Shown here piece by piece: positions 1-10,452 of a stretch of DNA of 64,000 bases. The position numbers were made by a program, and so were the translations under genes. Positions within the stretch are counted from its first letter, which is position 1; each line of letters starts with the position of its first letter. This DNA comes from Euphorbia lathyris (lineage: Eukaryota; Streptophyta; Magnoliopsida; Malpighiales; Euphorbiaceae): contig NC_088913.1 in the NCBI RefSeq assembly GCF_963576675.1, forward strand, positions 27,359,001 to 27,423,000. The letters run 5' to 3'. The notes beneath the pieces were generated by a model. It did no database searches and was not told where the DNA came from. It worked only from the letters and a program-made list of their open reading frames with translations.

Positions 1-621
1 CACCAATCGGGGTTTTAAAACGCACCTAACTCGTTCCAACGGCAATTAAGGTGCGAACCACGTAAATAAACTTGTTTTGGGGGGAAATAAGTTAGCATAG
101 AATAAACACACAACATGACATTTAAATAAAGTTGTAAAGAAACCACTTCTTTCTTCCCCCTTCTCTGTGTATGTATAATATAAATGGGTGATTCTTTACT
201 AATGTGGCTTTTCAATAATATATGCTCAAAACGGTTTCCAAAAAAGAGAAAGAAAAGGTTTCAAATGAATTTTAAACTTAAAGAAGTATACGATTAGTCC
301 GTTATCGCCTAACATGCTAAGTAGGAGGCCGGTGGTTCATAACCGGGCGATGTCGGGGTGCCTAGTAGCCTTTCTCCGGAAAGGAGCTAGCCTTCTCGGC
401 TCGTACCTAAGTTTCCCGAACCCACACCAGTCCCCCACAAGGGATCGGTGTTCATTTTCCCATTCGTGGGTGGCGACTCTTCCATATCTCCGAGCTCCGG
501 TCCTGCCTAGCAGCTTGATTCCACGATTGGTTGCTTTCGGCGCCAATCACCGCTTACGTCGCCATGAGGTGTCCACCCCCCGGTCCGCCTGGTAGATTAG
601 GTCGCGGCACCTCGTCTAACA
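1..621 (+). repeat. 5' LTR of element 1, 3' portion only
   Basis: This stretch matches 16984-17604 with scattered substitutions. It ends CTAACA just before the primer binding site, as the 3' LTR ends CTAACA before flanking DNA. It should be mostly the R/U5 part. An imperfect hairpin (about 21-57, GCACCT...AGGTGC) matches the one at 17005-17037. The open frame near 314-595 is an LTR feature with no recognisable product. Confidence 0.93.
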
Positions 622-623
622 AG

Positions 624-641
624 TGGCGACTCTGCTGGGGA
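624..641 (+). other. Primer binding site of element 1
   Basis: TGGCGACTCTGCTGGGGA begins two bases after the 5' LTR and starts with TGG, the complement of a tRNA CCA end. The tRNA is not proven here; tRNA-Arg has been reported for relatives of this lineage, from memory. Confidence 0.75.
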
Positions 642-2565
642 AGCGAGAAATTTAATTCCGGAAGGCGTGTATTAAGCCCTTAATGGGGACGGATCGTTTT
701 ACTTCTTTTCGTATGCATTCATGTGCATTATTGCAAACCCTTTGGGTAATTTTCGCGAAACCTCTAGCGAGAGTCCATTCGTCGCTCGAAAGAGGCTAGT
801 GTAAGTTCCCCCTTACAGTAAGGCGCCAAAGGGTCCCCATCCATTCGTTAGGGGCGAATTTATGCGGTCCTGTGAGGTCCCGCGGTCAGCCGTGTCAGCA
901 TATAGTAGCCTTAGAAGTTTCCATAGGATCACCCGTTACTATTTTTGATGTGATAAATGAATCAGTTCGTGTTTTCAAACCGCCATGATACGTGTCTAAT
1001 CCTAAAGTATGTAAAGAAAATGAGACGATGCGTTAATATATACTCATGAATCGACATACTAATTACCCTAAAACATCGAAACGATTTGAACTAAAGACGA
1101 CTTAGTTATCTCATATGAATGAATATGTGCGACCCGCCTTGTCCCTTTTGGTGTCCCGACGAAGGCACGTGTTCAGGAAATGCGTTATGATATAAGCACG
1201 TATTAGTATGAATCGGTTCGGTGTTAAGGATAGTTACATTTCGATACAAAAGACTATATTAACAGTAGCCGTTATTCACATTCTTTAGATAAATTGGGAT
1301 AAAACGAGATCACGACGAAACGAAAACGAAGAACATTTCTGTCTTGAACGACCCTGTCGTAACGTGAAAAGTTTCGCACAAGTAGCCCGTCCCTTCCGAA
1401 TAAAAGATGAGCTTTTACGTTATGCCTCGTGTCGTTCTTAAGAGAAATGGATGTGTCCGCAAAGGTGACTAAGAAAATAAAAGAAAAGAAAGATGAACTA
1501 AACGACCAAAATCATTCCGATTCTATGATATATGTCAATCTCAAGAGTAGTTAAAGAAAATAAACCAATGCCGTTGAATACGTGCCTCGAACGAGTGTAT
1601 ACCCTGTTTAAAACTTTGAAGCCGAATTAAGCCAAATCATATAATTGCGCCATATGGACGAGACTGCGGGTTTTGACTAACGACTCGATCATTTCGACCA
1701 TTACCAAAACTGCAAGAAATATGGCCCGATATACGTGTTTGCTTAATTCGCGCCTAAAGGAAAGAGAACGGTGATATCCTCGCCTCGAATAAACATGCGA
1801 TTCAACGAAACGTTGATTTTCTATAACCACACTAAGGTGATATATCCCGTGAATTGGGAAGAACAACGAACTGTTGCTAGCCGAAAGGTTACCGTGCGCT
1901 CAAAATAAGACTCGCAGTCTTTTCACGTAGCTAAAATGAGCAAATGGATCCTCGACGCTAAGAATAAACACGTTACGCGATGAGTCCGTTCCCTAAAATA
2001 AAATCCAAAAGTGATTCCATCACTAAATAAACACGTGGTTACGTCTCTCGATAGATCCAAAAGATCCCGTGGTAATCCAAAAATCGAGACACGAACCCGC
2101 GCGAACAAAAGGGAACGGGTCATTGTCAATAACGAACGATTGGACTGAAAGGATAACTCGTACCACGTCTGAAAAACCGAGATTCACTCAAAGGGAGTCA
2201 AAACCCAAACTAATGCGTCTCGCAAAATGACAAAAGATGAGTTATCCCGAAAGGACAATCCAACTTGGTCAATTTCTTAGTCACTGAACGTGGATACGTC
2301 AAAAACGAATTGTATTGTCTGATGGGTGATTTACTTTTCCGTAATAATCGACGGCATCACGCGTCCCTTGGACCGCAATGTGAGCCAAAAACCAAAATCC
2401 TAGGAAGGAGACCTGGACCAACGAGTGTGTGGAGGAATAAGGGTGGAAGAGAGATGTTGTGATACGTGTAATTAGACTAATGTTTGTTCTTCTTATCTTA
2501 TATATCCGTAAATAAATAAACGCACACACCACGAATCATGCATATAAAATCATGCATACATACTA
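642..2565 (+). other. Long untranslated leader of element 1
   Basis: About 1.9 kb between primer site and first gag codon. Only short open frames on both strands, none resembling a known protein, so I see no gene here. Long leaders are common in the Tat lineage; some Ogre elements carry an extra ORF in this place, but this copy does not. Confidence 0.7.
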
Positions 2566-5500
2566 ATGGATACCATTCGCACAGACGTCATCATTAAGCG
2601 GTTGTGGGTTCGCGAGAGTAATCGGCTTGTCAGACAGTTTGATCAGCTACGAGTAGACAGTTCCGAATCGGTAGTTGTGGCTTCTGAATCATCTTCGTCT
2701 GAGTATACTCAGTCTTCCGCCAGTATGTCTGCGACCGATGAGAAAGTGGCCGGATTGGAAAACTCTATGAATAACATTAATGAGCAGTTAGCGGTGATAG
2801 CGGCCCAGTTAGCTAAGCTGGCGATGAAAGACGACAAAAGTGGTAGTAAACACGCTGAGAATGAGGTGAACGATGGACCTCGCTTTGGGAATGAGGATGA
2901 CTATCAAGATTATATCCGGAAGCAGCTTGAGAAATAGAAAGCTAAGGAAGGGGAGTGGAAGCAACACATCACTCAGGAGGTGCAGGATCTACGTGGGGGA
3001 AGTTCCGGGAGTCAGGACTTTTATAACTTGAAGAATTGTTTATCGGCAACGGCTTTGCCTTTGAAATTCTGGCTCCCTGACATGAAAAAGTTCGATGGAA
3101 CTGGGGATCCCACTGCCCATATGAATCAGTATGTCGCTGTAATGAAGCACATGATCCTGACTGAGGATCAAGTCCTGGGACTGTTTAACACTTACCTAGA
3201 GGGGGTTGCCCTCACGTGGTTTCATGCATTGCCGATGGTCACGAAGAGGGATTGGAAGGAATTAGCGAAGTCATTCATCGCTCAGTATAGCTTCAATACC
3301 ATGCTGGAGGTAACTTTGAAGGAGCTAGATAGCACTAAGCAACAGGCTGGGGAATCTTTTTCCGATTTTGTGAAAAGATGGAGGGCTAAGGCCGCGGTCA
3401 TGAAACAGAAGCCGCTTGAGCAAGATCAGATCCGAATGGTAGTTGGCAACACATTGCCGTATATCAAGAATGAGTTGCGGTATATGCCGTTTACCGATTT
3501 CAATCAGATGTATAGTTGTGCTTTGACAGTTGAGGGGGATGGAGAGCCAAAGAAAGCCTATACCAAATGGATGAAGTCTGGATATGGTGCCGGAGGACCA
3601 AGTGCGAGTACAGAGTCCGCTGCAGTGAAAGTATTTGATCTTAATGCTATCGAAAAGAGGCAGTTCGCCAAATTTGATCAGACCTACGCAAAAGTTTTCG
3701 AACGATTGCAGAAAAAGGGGCTGCTGAAAGCTCTTACTCATTATAACAAGACACCGCCTCCTCCACAGATACAAGCTAGGGGATATTGCGAGTTCCACAG
3801 CAATTATGGGCATACAATTGAGAATTGTGAGAGATTGAAACACAAAATCCAAGATTTAATCGAGGAGAAAAAGATAGCTGATCCTTCGTCAGCGAACCCT
3901 TCCACTAGGCGTAATCCATTGCCTAATCATAGGGTAAGCATGATCGGAATGGGTCTGACAGAACGTGTAGTGATGGAATCCTTCGAGGAGAATGTAGAGG
4001 AGTTGTTGGACTCCGACGAAAAGAACAATGTGGGAAATGGTCTATATGTGTCCTTCCTTGGCGAGGAACAGGAGAATGAACTAATGGATGAAGGGTTGGA
4101 CGGTGGAGCACCGTATGACGAAGATAGTGCCGAAGAGACCGAGGAAGGGTCGTCTCGGACTATTGTGCCAGAATTGGGTCTGTTTAGTGGTGGAGAAAAC
4201 CCCGAGGTGCACTTGCGTGAATATATGCGCGATATGTTTGTCGAATCCTTCGGGGTGGATGAGATTGCTCAATGGTTCCACAATTCTCTGATAGGCGAGC
4301 CTTTGGGGTGGTTTCACTCATTACCCGACTCTTGCAAGTATGATTGGGATCAATTGTCAGATCTATTTCTAGAAAAGTATCAAAGGGCTGAGGACAGGGC
4401 CGCGGAGCGCTTCGCAATGCAGATTGGACCTATCAAGCGTCCGTTGCCGAGGGTCAGTAAGTATAATAGCAACAAAGATCTGATGGAACACCTTCACTTC
4501 TACTTATCGGCCATGTCGCCCTTGGGTTTTAAAGAAGAAGAGATCACTAGCTTGTTTTGTAATTCGTTGATGGGTGAACCATTGATGTGGTATATGTCAC
4601 TTCCGATGTATGTTAAGACCGATTGGGCGGCAATGACGAAGAGGTTTATCAAAGAGTATATGGTATGGATGTTGGCGGATCAAACCCCGGACTCCCCCTC
4701 TTATGAAACGCCCGAGGCAGTATTGGCAATGCCTAGGTATGGTGGATACCAGGATCCTGTTGAGCATGCGAGGTTATTCCGCAACCATATGTACGACGCC
4801 GGATTCCCGCAATGTGAATTACATGAACATTTCCCGAAAACTTTAATGGGAGAAGCCTTGTTGTGGCACCAGGGCCTATCAGAAGAAGAAATGGGTCATT
4901 GGATACCTCTTAGGAATGCTTTTGTGGCGAGATATGAGATGTATGTTCCATGGACGGGATCCCTGGAAGACCTGGATAGGATCAGGCAATTCCCCGAGGA
5001 ACTATTCGTGGATTATGCTAGGAGGTGGAGGCACCGGTATGAACAGTGTAACGAAACAATGAGTAATAAGGTGAAGCTTATGTGTATACAACGAGGTGCT
5101 ATTCCGTTGGCCGTAAGAAGGATGAGCAGAGTGTCCCTCCGTGACTATGATGAGTTGATAGGTTGGGCTTTGTATGGATCGGCGGATCCCTTTTACTTGA
5201 ATCCGAATGTTCCTCACGTCATGGATTTAATGGTCGTGGACATTTGGGAGAGTTCTTCAGACGAGGAAGATGCCAATCAGAGGATTCCTATTAACATTTG
5301 GGACGAATCGGATGATGAGCCGGAAATCGCGGTAATGACGAGATCAGGTCGTGTGGCCGAGGGAAAGGCACCTATGATAGAAACTGAGATTGGAGAAGGG
5401 TCGGCTCCTAAGCCCGATGACCAAGTTCTGGAGCAGTTGAAGAAGACACAAGCTAAGTCTACAGTCTGGGAAGTTTTATGCCATTCTAAGTACCATCGTG

Positions 5501-6171
5501 AGAACTTGATGAAAGAATTGCAGAATCTGGTCATTTCCACCGATACTGAGCCGGCAGCGCTAGTAGGGGCGATTATGGTCCGAAAGAAGACTGAGATCAC
5601 ATTTACTGACGAGGATCTCCCAGAAGAGGGGAAGGCTCACAATAAGCCTTTGTATATCCGAGCGGAAATTAACGGAAAGAAGACTAGTTGCGTGATGGTC
5701 GATGATGGATCGGCCATTAATGTTTGTCCTTTGAAACTCTTGTCGAAGTTGGGAGTAGAAAGAGGGGACCTAACGGACTTGGAAACTGTGATAAGGGCTT
5801 ATGATGATAGCCGTAGGCACATTGAAGGAGTCTTCAAGGCCAAGTTGAAAGTGGGGCCGCATGAAGAAGAAACTGAGTTCACGGTGCTGGATATCCCGGT
5901 AACCTTTGCTGTACTGTTGGGACGCCCTTGGTTCTATAAGTTGGGAGGTGTGCCCTCCACGCTCCACCAAATGATTAAATTCCCCTTCGGGGAGGAGATA
6001 GTGACAATCAGAGCTGAGAAATTGAGCTCGGTGGCAGCATTGGGGATTGAGCCTCAACTTTTCTTCGGGTTCCAAGTTTCTGGGATTTACGAGTCAAGCA
6101 TGACCACCGATGTGGTGAAGATGATGAAGGGAGGTTTCATCCTAGGAATGGGTTTAGGAGCACACCATTAG
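2566..6171 (+). pseudogene. gag-pro: Element 1 gag-protease with four capsid-like repeats
   Basis: One frame from ATG 2566 to TAG 6169-6171, broken by TAG at 2935-2937. The first 123 codons are Ser/Glu-rich with a likely coiled coil. A capsid-like unit lies at 3076-3534, with a W-F core and a DW..L...F...Y end, followed by a retroviral-type zinc knuckle variant CX2HX4HX4C at 3787-3828. After an acidic linker come three more capsid-like units at about 4168-4383, 4444-4662 and 4726-5190, each with an L-x-GE-x-L-x-W core; units 2 and 3 keep only the N-terminal half. An aspartic protease follows, with a DDG-S active-site motif near 5701-5713 and an LLGRPW flap-partner motif near 5914-5931. Gag packages the RNA and protease processes the polyprotein. 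The stop at 2935 reads as CAG to TAG decay. Domain classes are confident; the repeat reading is by eye. Confidence 0.85.
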
Positions 6172-7824
6172 GGGTTGCCAGAATTTCCGGATTTTAAGAG
6201 TCAGAAAACCCGGAGGGGTTTGGGATATGAGCAGGGAGGTCCGTCCAATGTGAGTGGTGAAGGAAAAGTGGGCCTAAGGAAGTACTTCGTGAACGAGGGG
6301 CATGGAAAGGCGTATTCAGGGACCCCCGAGGCATGGACTAGCACAGAAGGGAAGATTCTGCCGGGGTTCGAAATCTTCAATGATGTTGCCAACTAGGGCA
6401 AAGGAAAGGCGAGCTGCTTTGTCGAGGAGATTATGATGCTGGATTTGAATGTCGAGGAGCAAGTCATCACCATTGAAGGAACTGCAGGAGCAGGAGATGA
6501 GCCTAGTACCTCCAAAATTCATGAGAAATCCGAAGACCCTGATGATGAAAATTGTATTACTGTGTTGTTTGAATCAGATGATGTAATCACCCATGCTATC
6601 AATGAAATGAATTCTGATTTTGCTTACTTGCTTGATGTTGATCATGATCATTCCATGCATTCTCATTCATATAACATGCCTACATTTGAAATCAATGCAA
6701 TAGAAATGTCAACTTTCAATCTTGGTACGGATGAAAATCCTAAACTTATACAAATTGCTCAAGAATTAACTATTGAAGAGAGAAAAGAATTCGAGAGAAT
6801 AATTAAAAAATACGAAATTGTATTCGCATGGACATACGAAGACATGCCTGGAATTGATCAATCTATCGTAACTCACCGCATTCCAACTTACCCCGAAGAA
6901 AAGCCCGTAAAGCAAAAGCTCCGACGTATGAGACCAGAATGGGCAGATAAGATCAGAGAGGAGGTGAAGAAGCAGTTAGAAGCAGGATTCATCGAAGTGA
7001 TCGACTATCCCCCTTGGGTCGCAAATGTGGTGCCAATCGCAAAAGAGGACGGCAAAGTGAGGATGTGCGTTGATTACAGAGATCTTAACAAGGCATGCCC
7101 CAAGGATGAGTTCGCATTGCCTCATATCGACGTATTGATCGACAGTGCAACATCAAGCGTCTTACACACGAATGTGGATGGTTTCATGGGCTACATGCAA
7201 GTTCAGATGGCCGAAAAGCACAAAGCAAAAACCTCGTTCACAATCGAGTGGGGGACATACTGTTACAGAGTAATGGCGTTTGGTTTGAAAAATGCCGGGG
7301 CAACTTACCAGCGAATGGCCACAGCACTGTTCCATGATATGATACACAAGGAGGTAGAAGTCTACGTGGATGATATGATGGTCAAATCAGAGATAAGAGA
7401 AGGGCATTTTTCCGCGCTCGAGAAGTTTTTGGCCCGAATTGCAGAATTCAAGCTAAGGTTAAACCCGAAGAAGTGCTTTTTCGGCGTTTCGTCGGGGAAA
7501 ATCTTAGGCTATATAATCGAAAATAAGGGAATCGAGGTGGATCCTGATAAAGTGAAGGCTATACAGGAGATGCCGGCGCCGAGAAATGAGAAGGAAGTGA
7601 GAGGGTTTCGGGGGCAGGTTCAGTATATCAGTCGGTTCATAGCGAGACTCACCGCAATCTGCGAGCCAATCTTTAAGTTGCTAAGGAAAGACCAACCCGC
7701 TACTTGGAATGATAAGTGTCAGCAAGCTCTGGAGAGCGTCCGGAACTATTTGTCTAATCCGCCAGTGTTGAGACCGCCTAAACTGGGAAAGCCGCTTCTC
7801 CTCTATGTAGCAATTGAGGAGTGA
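6172..7824 (+). pseudogene. pol: Element 1 protease-RT linker and reverse transcriptase
   Basis: This continues the gag-protease frame without a shift, after stops TAG 6169-6171 and TAG 6394-6396, and ends at TGA 7822-7824 inside the native RNase H start. The linker (to about 6700) is acidic and unconserved. RT motifs are clear: a WVANVVPIAKEDG stretch and a CVDYRDLN motif near 7010-7090, the fingers-palm FGLKNAGATYQ segment near 7279, and the catalytic YVDD at 7363-7374. The thumb and connection continue to about 7780. RT copies the genomic RNA to DNA. All three stops can be single transitions of CAG, CGA or TGG codons, the pattern expected of a methylated, silenced copy. Confidence 0.9.
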
Positions 7825-9956
7825 TCTATTGGGGCAATGTTGGCTCAAGAGGGAGACACCGGTGTGGAGCACACGGTGTATTATTTGAGTAAGAAATTCC
7901 TAGAGTACGAGCTCAAGTACAACATGATCGAAAAGACATGTGTGGCAGTAGTATGGTTGACAAAGAAACTGCGGCATTATTTCCAATCGTATAAAGTGAT
8001 CATTATTTCTCGGATGGACCCCGTGAAGTATCTATACCGAACCCTATCCTTAACGGGGAAGTTAGCCAGATGGTTGTTGCTTTTGTCCGAGTTTGACATT
8101 GAATATGTAACGAAGAAGGTTATCAAATGGAGGGCCGTGGAAGAATTTCTGGCCAACCAACCCCTGAATGCAGAGGAAGAAGAGATAAGCTATGATTTCC
8201 CCGATGAGCACTTGAACGCAATCGAAGTTATACCGTGGAAAATGTTCTTCGACGGAGCAGTTAATTCGAATGGAGCCGGAGTAGGAGTACTACTTACCTC
8301 ACCGGAAGGAGAAAGGATCCCGATGGCCAAGAAGTTATCCTTCCCTCTCACCAATAATATGGCCGAGTATGAAGCGTGCATTTATGGTTTAGAGTCATTA
8401 GCGGCACTGGGAGCGTCATATGTCGAAATTTGGGGTGACTCAAAGTTGATCATCGAACAGGCACAAGGAAACTGGGAGGTAAGAGAAGAAAGACTACGTC
8501 CGTACCTCGATCAGCTAGAGGGGTTGGCACAAAGATTCAAAGAATGCCGTTTCTATCATATTCCTCGAGCACAGAACCAGGCGGCGGATGCCTTGGCCAC
8601 TTTGGTGTCAGTTTGGGACAACCCCCGGAACCTTGCCTCGAAACCGTTGGTATTGAGAAGATCTCACAAACCATGCTACGAGGACGTAATGTTGTTAGAG
8701 GCAGATGAAAAACCGTGGTATTTCGATATCGTGAACTTCATGAAAAATGGAACATATCCGGCAGAGTCAGAACCTAGGGATCAAGCTGTGATTAGAAGGC
8801 TAGCTCGTCAGTTCGTCATCCATAACGACTTGCTTTACAAAAGGCACATTGATGGGTTACAACTAAGATGCTTGGATGCGGGAGAAGCCCGCGAGGCAAT
8901 GGAATCAGTACATTCAGGAATTTGTGGAGCCCATATGGGAGGAGCAGTACTAGCTAAGAAAATTATTAGGCAAGGCTTCTATTGGCTCACCATGGAAAGA
9001 GATTGTAACGAGTATGCAAAGAAATGCCATGATTGTCAAATCCACGGCGATTGCAATCATCTTCCGGCCATGGAATTACATATGTTAGCACCTATTTGGC
9101 CATTCGCTGCCTGGGGCATCGACATCATCAGCGAAGTAAGGCCTAACGCTTCAAATGGACATAAGTTTATTGCTGTCGCCATCGATTATTTCACCAAGTG
9201 GGTAGAAGCAGAGTCGTTTAGCAAACTGGGATCCAAGCAGATGAGAAAGTTCATTGAAAAACACTTGATCACCAGGTTTGGAGTGCCTCATCACATGATT
9301 ACGGATAAGGGGGTCCAGTTTCAGGGGGAAGTAAGGAATCTTTTCCGAGAATATGGCATTGAACATCACAGATCTTCTCCGTACCGTCCACAAGCTAATG
9401 GGGCAGTAGAAGCAGCTAATAAGAACCTTAAAAGAATTCTCGTAAAGACGGTGGAATCACATCGGAACTGGCATGAGCACCTCCCACTCGCGTTGTGGGC
9501 TTATCGAACGACAATCAGAACCTCGACAGGGGCAACGCCATTCTCCTTGGTATACGGAACAGAAGCAGTCCGGCCGATTGAGATCGAAAAGCGATCGTTG
9601 AGAATCGCAGTGGAAGCAGAAATCCCCGAGACGGAATGGGTGAAGAGGCGATGTGAGCAGTTGGCTCTAGTTGACGAGAAAAGGATGGAAGCCCTTTACC
9701 ACGTACAGTTATATCAAAGAAGGATGGCTCGGGCTTTCAATAAAAAAGTCAAGACCAGCCCTATCAAAGAAGGAGATTTGGTGCTGAAACAGATCCGTGT
9801 GACGCACACCCACCCAAGGGGGAAGTTTAGGCCTAACTGGGAAGGGCCATTCGTCGTGAAGAAGATACTAAGCAAAGGAGCGGTGAAGTTAACTACAATG
9901 GACGGCATGGAATTCTCCGAACCTACCAACCTGGATAGGCTTAAGAAATACTTTTC

Positions 9957-9960
<4 letters not shown>
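7825..9960 (+). pseudogene. pol: Element 1 RNase H, second RNase H (aRNH) and integrase
   Basis: Same frame as RT, resuming after TGA 7822-7824 and ending at TAA 9958-9960. The native RNase H covers about 7825-8160 and lacks the usual opening Asp, as is common in this lineage. The archaeal-type RNase H (about 8236-8610) keeps all four acidic residues: FFDGA, AEYEA, GDSK and ADAL. Integrase starts with an HHCC zinc-binding region (CHDC near 9028), has a DDE core (GIDII; TDKG; EAANK), and ends with a GDLVLK C-terminal fold and DRLKKY tail. RNase H removes the RNA strand and integrase inserts the DNA. This 707-codon stretch has no internal stop, so it is the best preserved part. Confidence 0.92.
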
Positions 9961-9989
<29 letters not shown>

Positions 9990-10165
9990 AAAAGAAAGAA
10001 AAATTCCCGATAGGTTGAAAACCCGCAAAGGGCGACCTATGCAACAATAAGGGAAATCCCAATGGGTGAAAACCCGAAAGGGCACTCATTTAAAAATTCC
10101 GGGATAGTAAAAGGAGAGGAGAAAAATCGCCGGGATCCGAAAACCGAAAGGCGGGTCCTGGTAAC
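9959..10165 (+). repeat. A-tract and three consecutive hairpins after integrase
   Basis: The integrase stop TAA opens a tract of 29 A. Three hairpins follow: 10010-10040 (ATAGGT/ACCTAT stem), 10061-10090 (AATGGGTG/CACTCATT) and about 10130-10161 (CGGGATCC/GGGTCCTG). Each encloses a related loop containing GAAAACCCG and AAAGGG, so they are diverged copies of one unit. The function is unknown. They lie between the convergent ends of pol and the antisense gene. Confidence 0.65.
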
Positions 10166-10452
10166 AATAGTTATGACTTGAGCAATTACAAAAACAATGT
10201 ATAAGAGACTAAGTATTTCTGTTGTTTGTAAATAAATAAAGGCATGAATATATTTGACGAGAATGATTGGAATCATCATAATCTACTGAATGCATGGTAA
10301 TATGAATCACGAGTTGTACATTTCCTATCCTACTTTTCACAAAAAGCCTACCTACTATCCACCCCACTCCCTATACATCAGCTATACAGCGGGGAAACTC
10401 CAATAAAAGCTACAGAGCAATAATGAAAGCTACAAAGCAATACATAACGAGC

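Noticed and set aside
314..595. Open + strand frame in the 5' LTR, repeated at 17297-17602
   Set aside because: Conserved only because the LTRs are copies of each other; no domain, start context or family resemblance.
3325..3852. 175-codon open frame on the - strand within gag
   Set aside because: Shadow of the gag frame; no recognisable product or gene structure.
9959..9987. A-tract read as a retrogene poly(A) tail
   Set aside because: It begins inside the integrase stop codon and is followed by internal retroelement sequence; no target duplication supports a processed copy.
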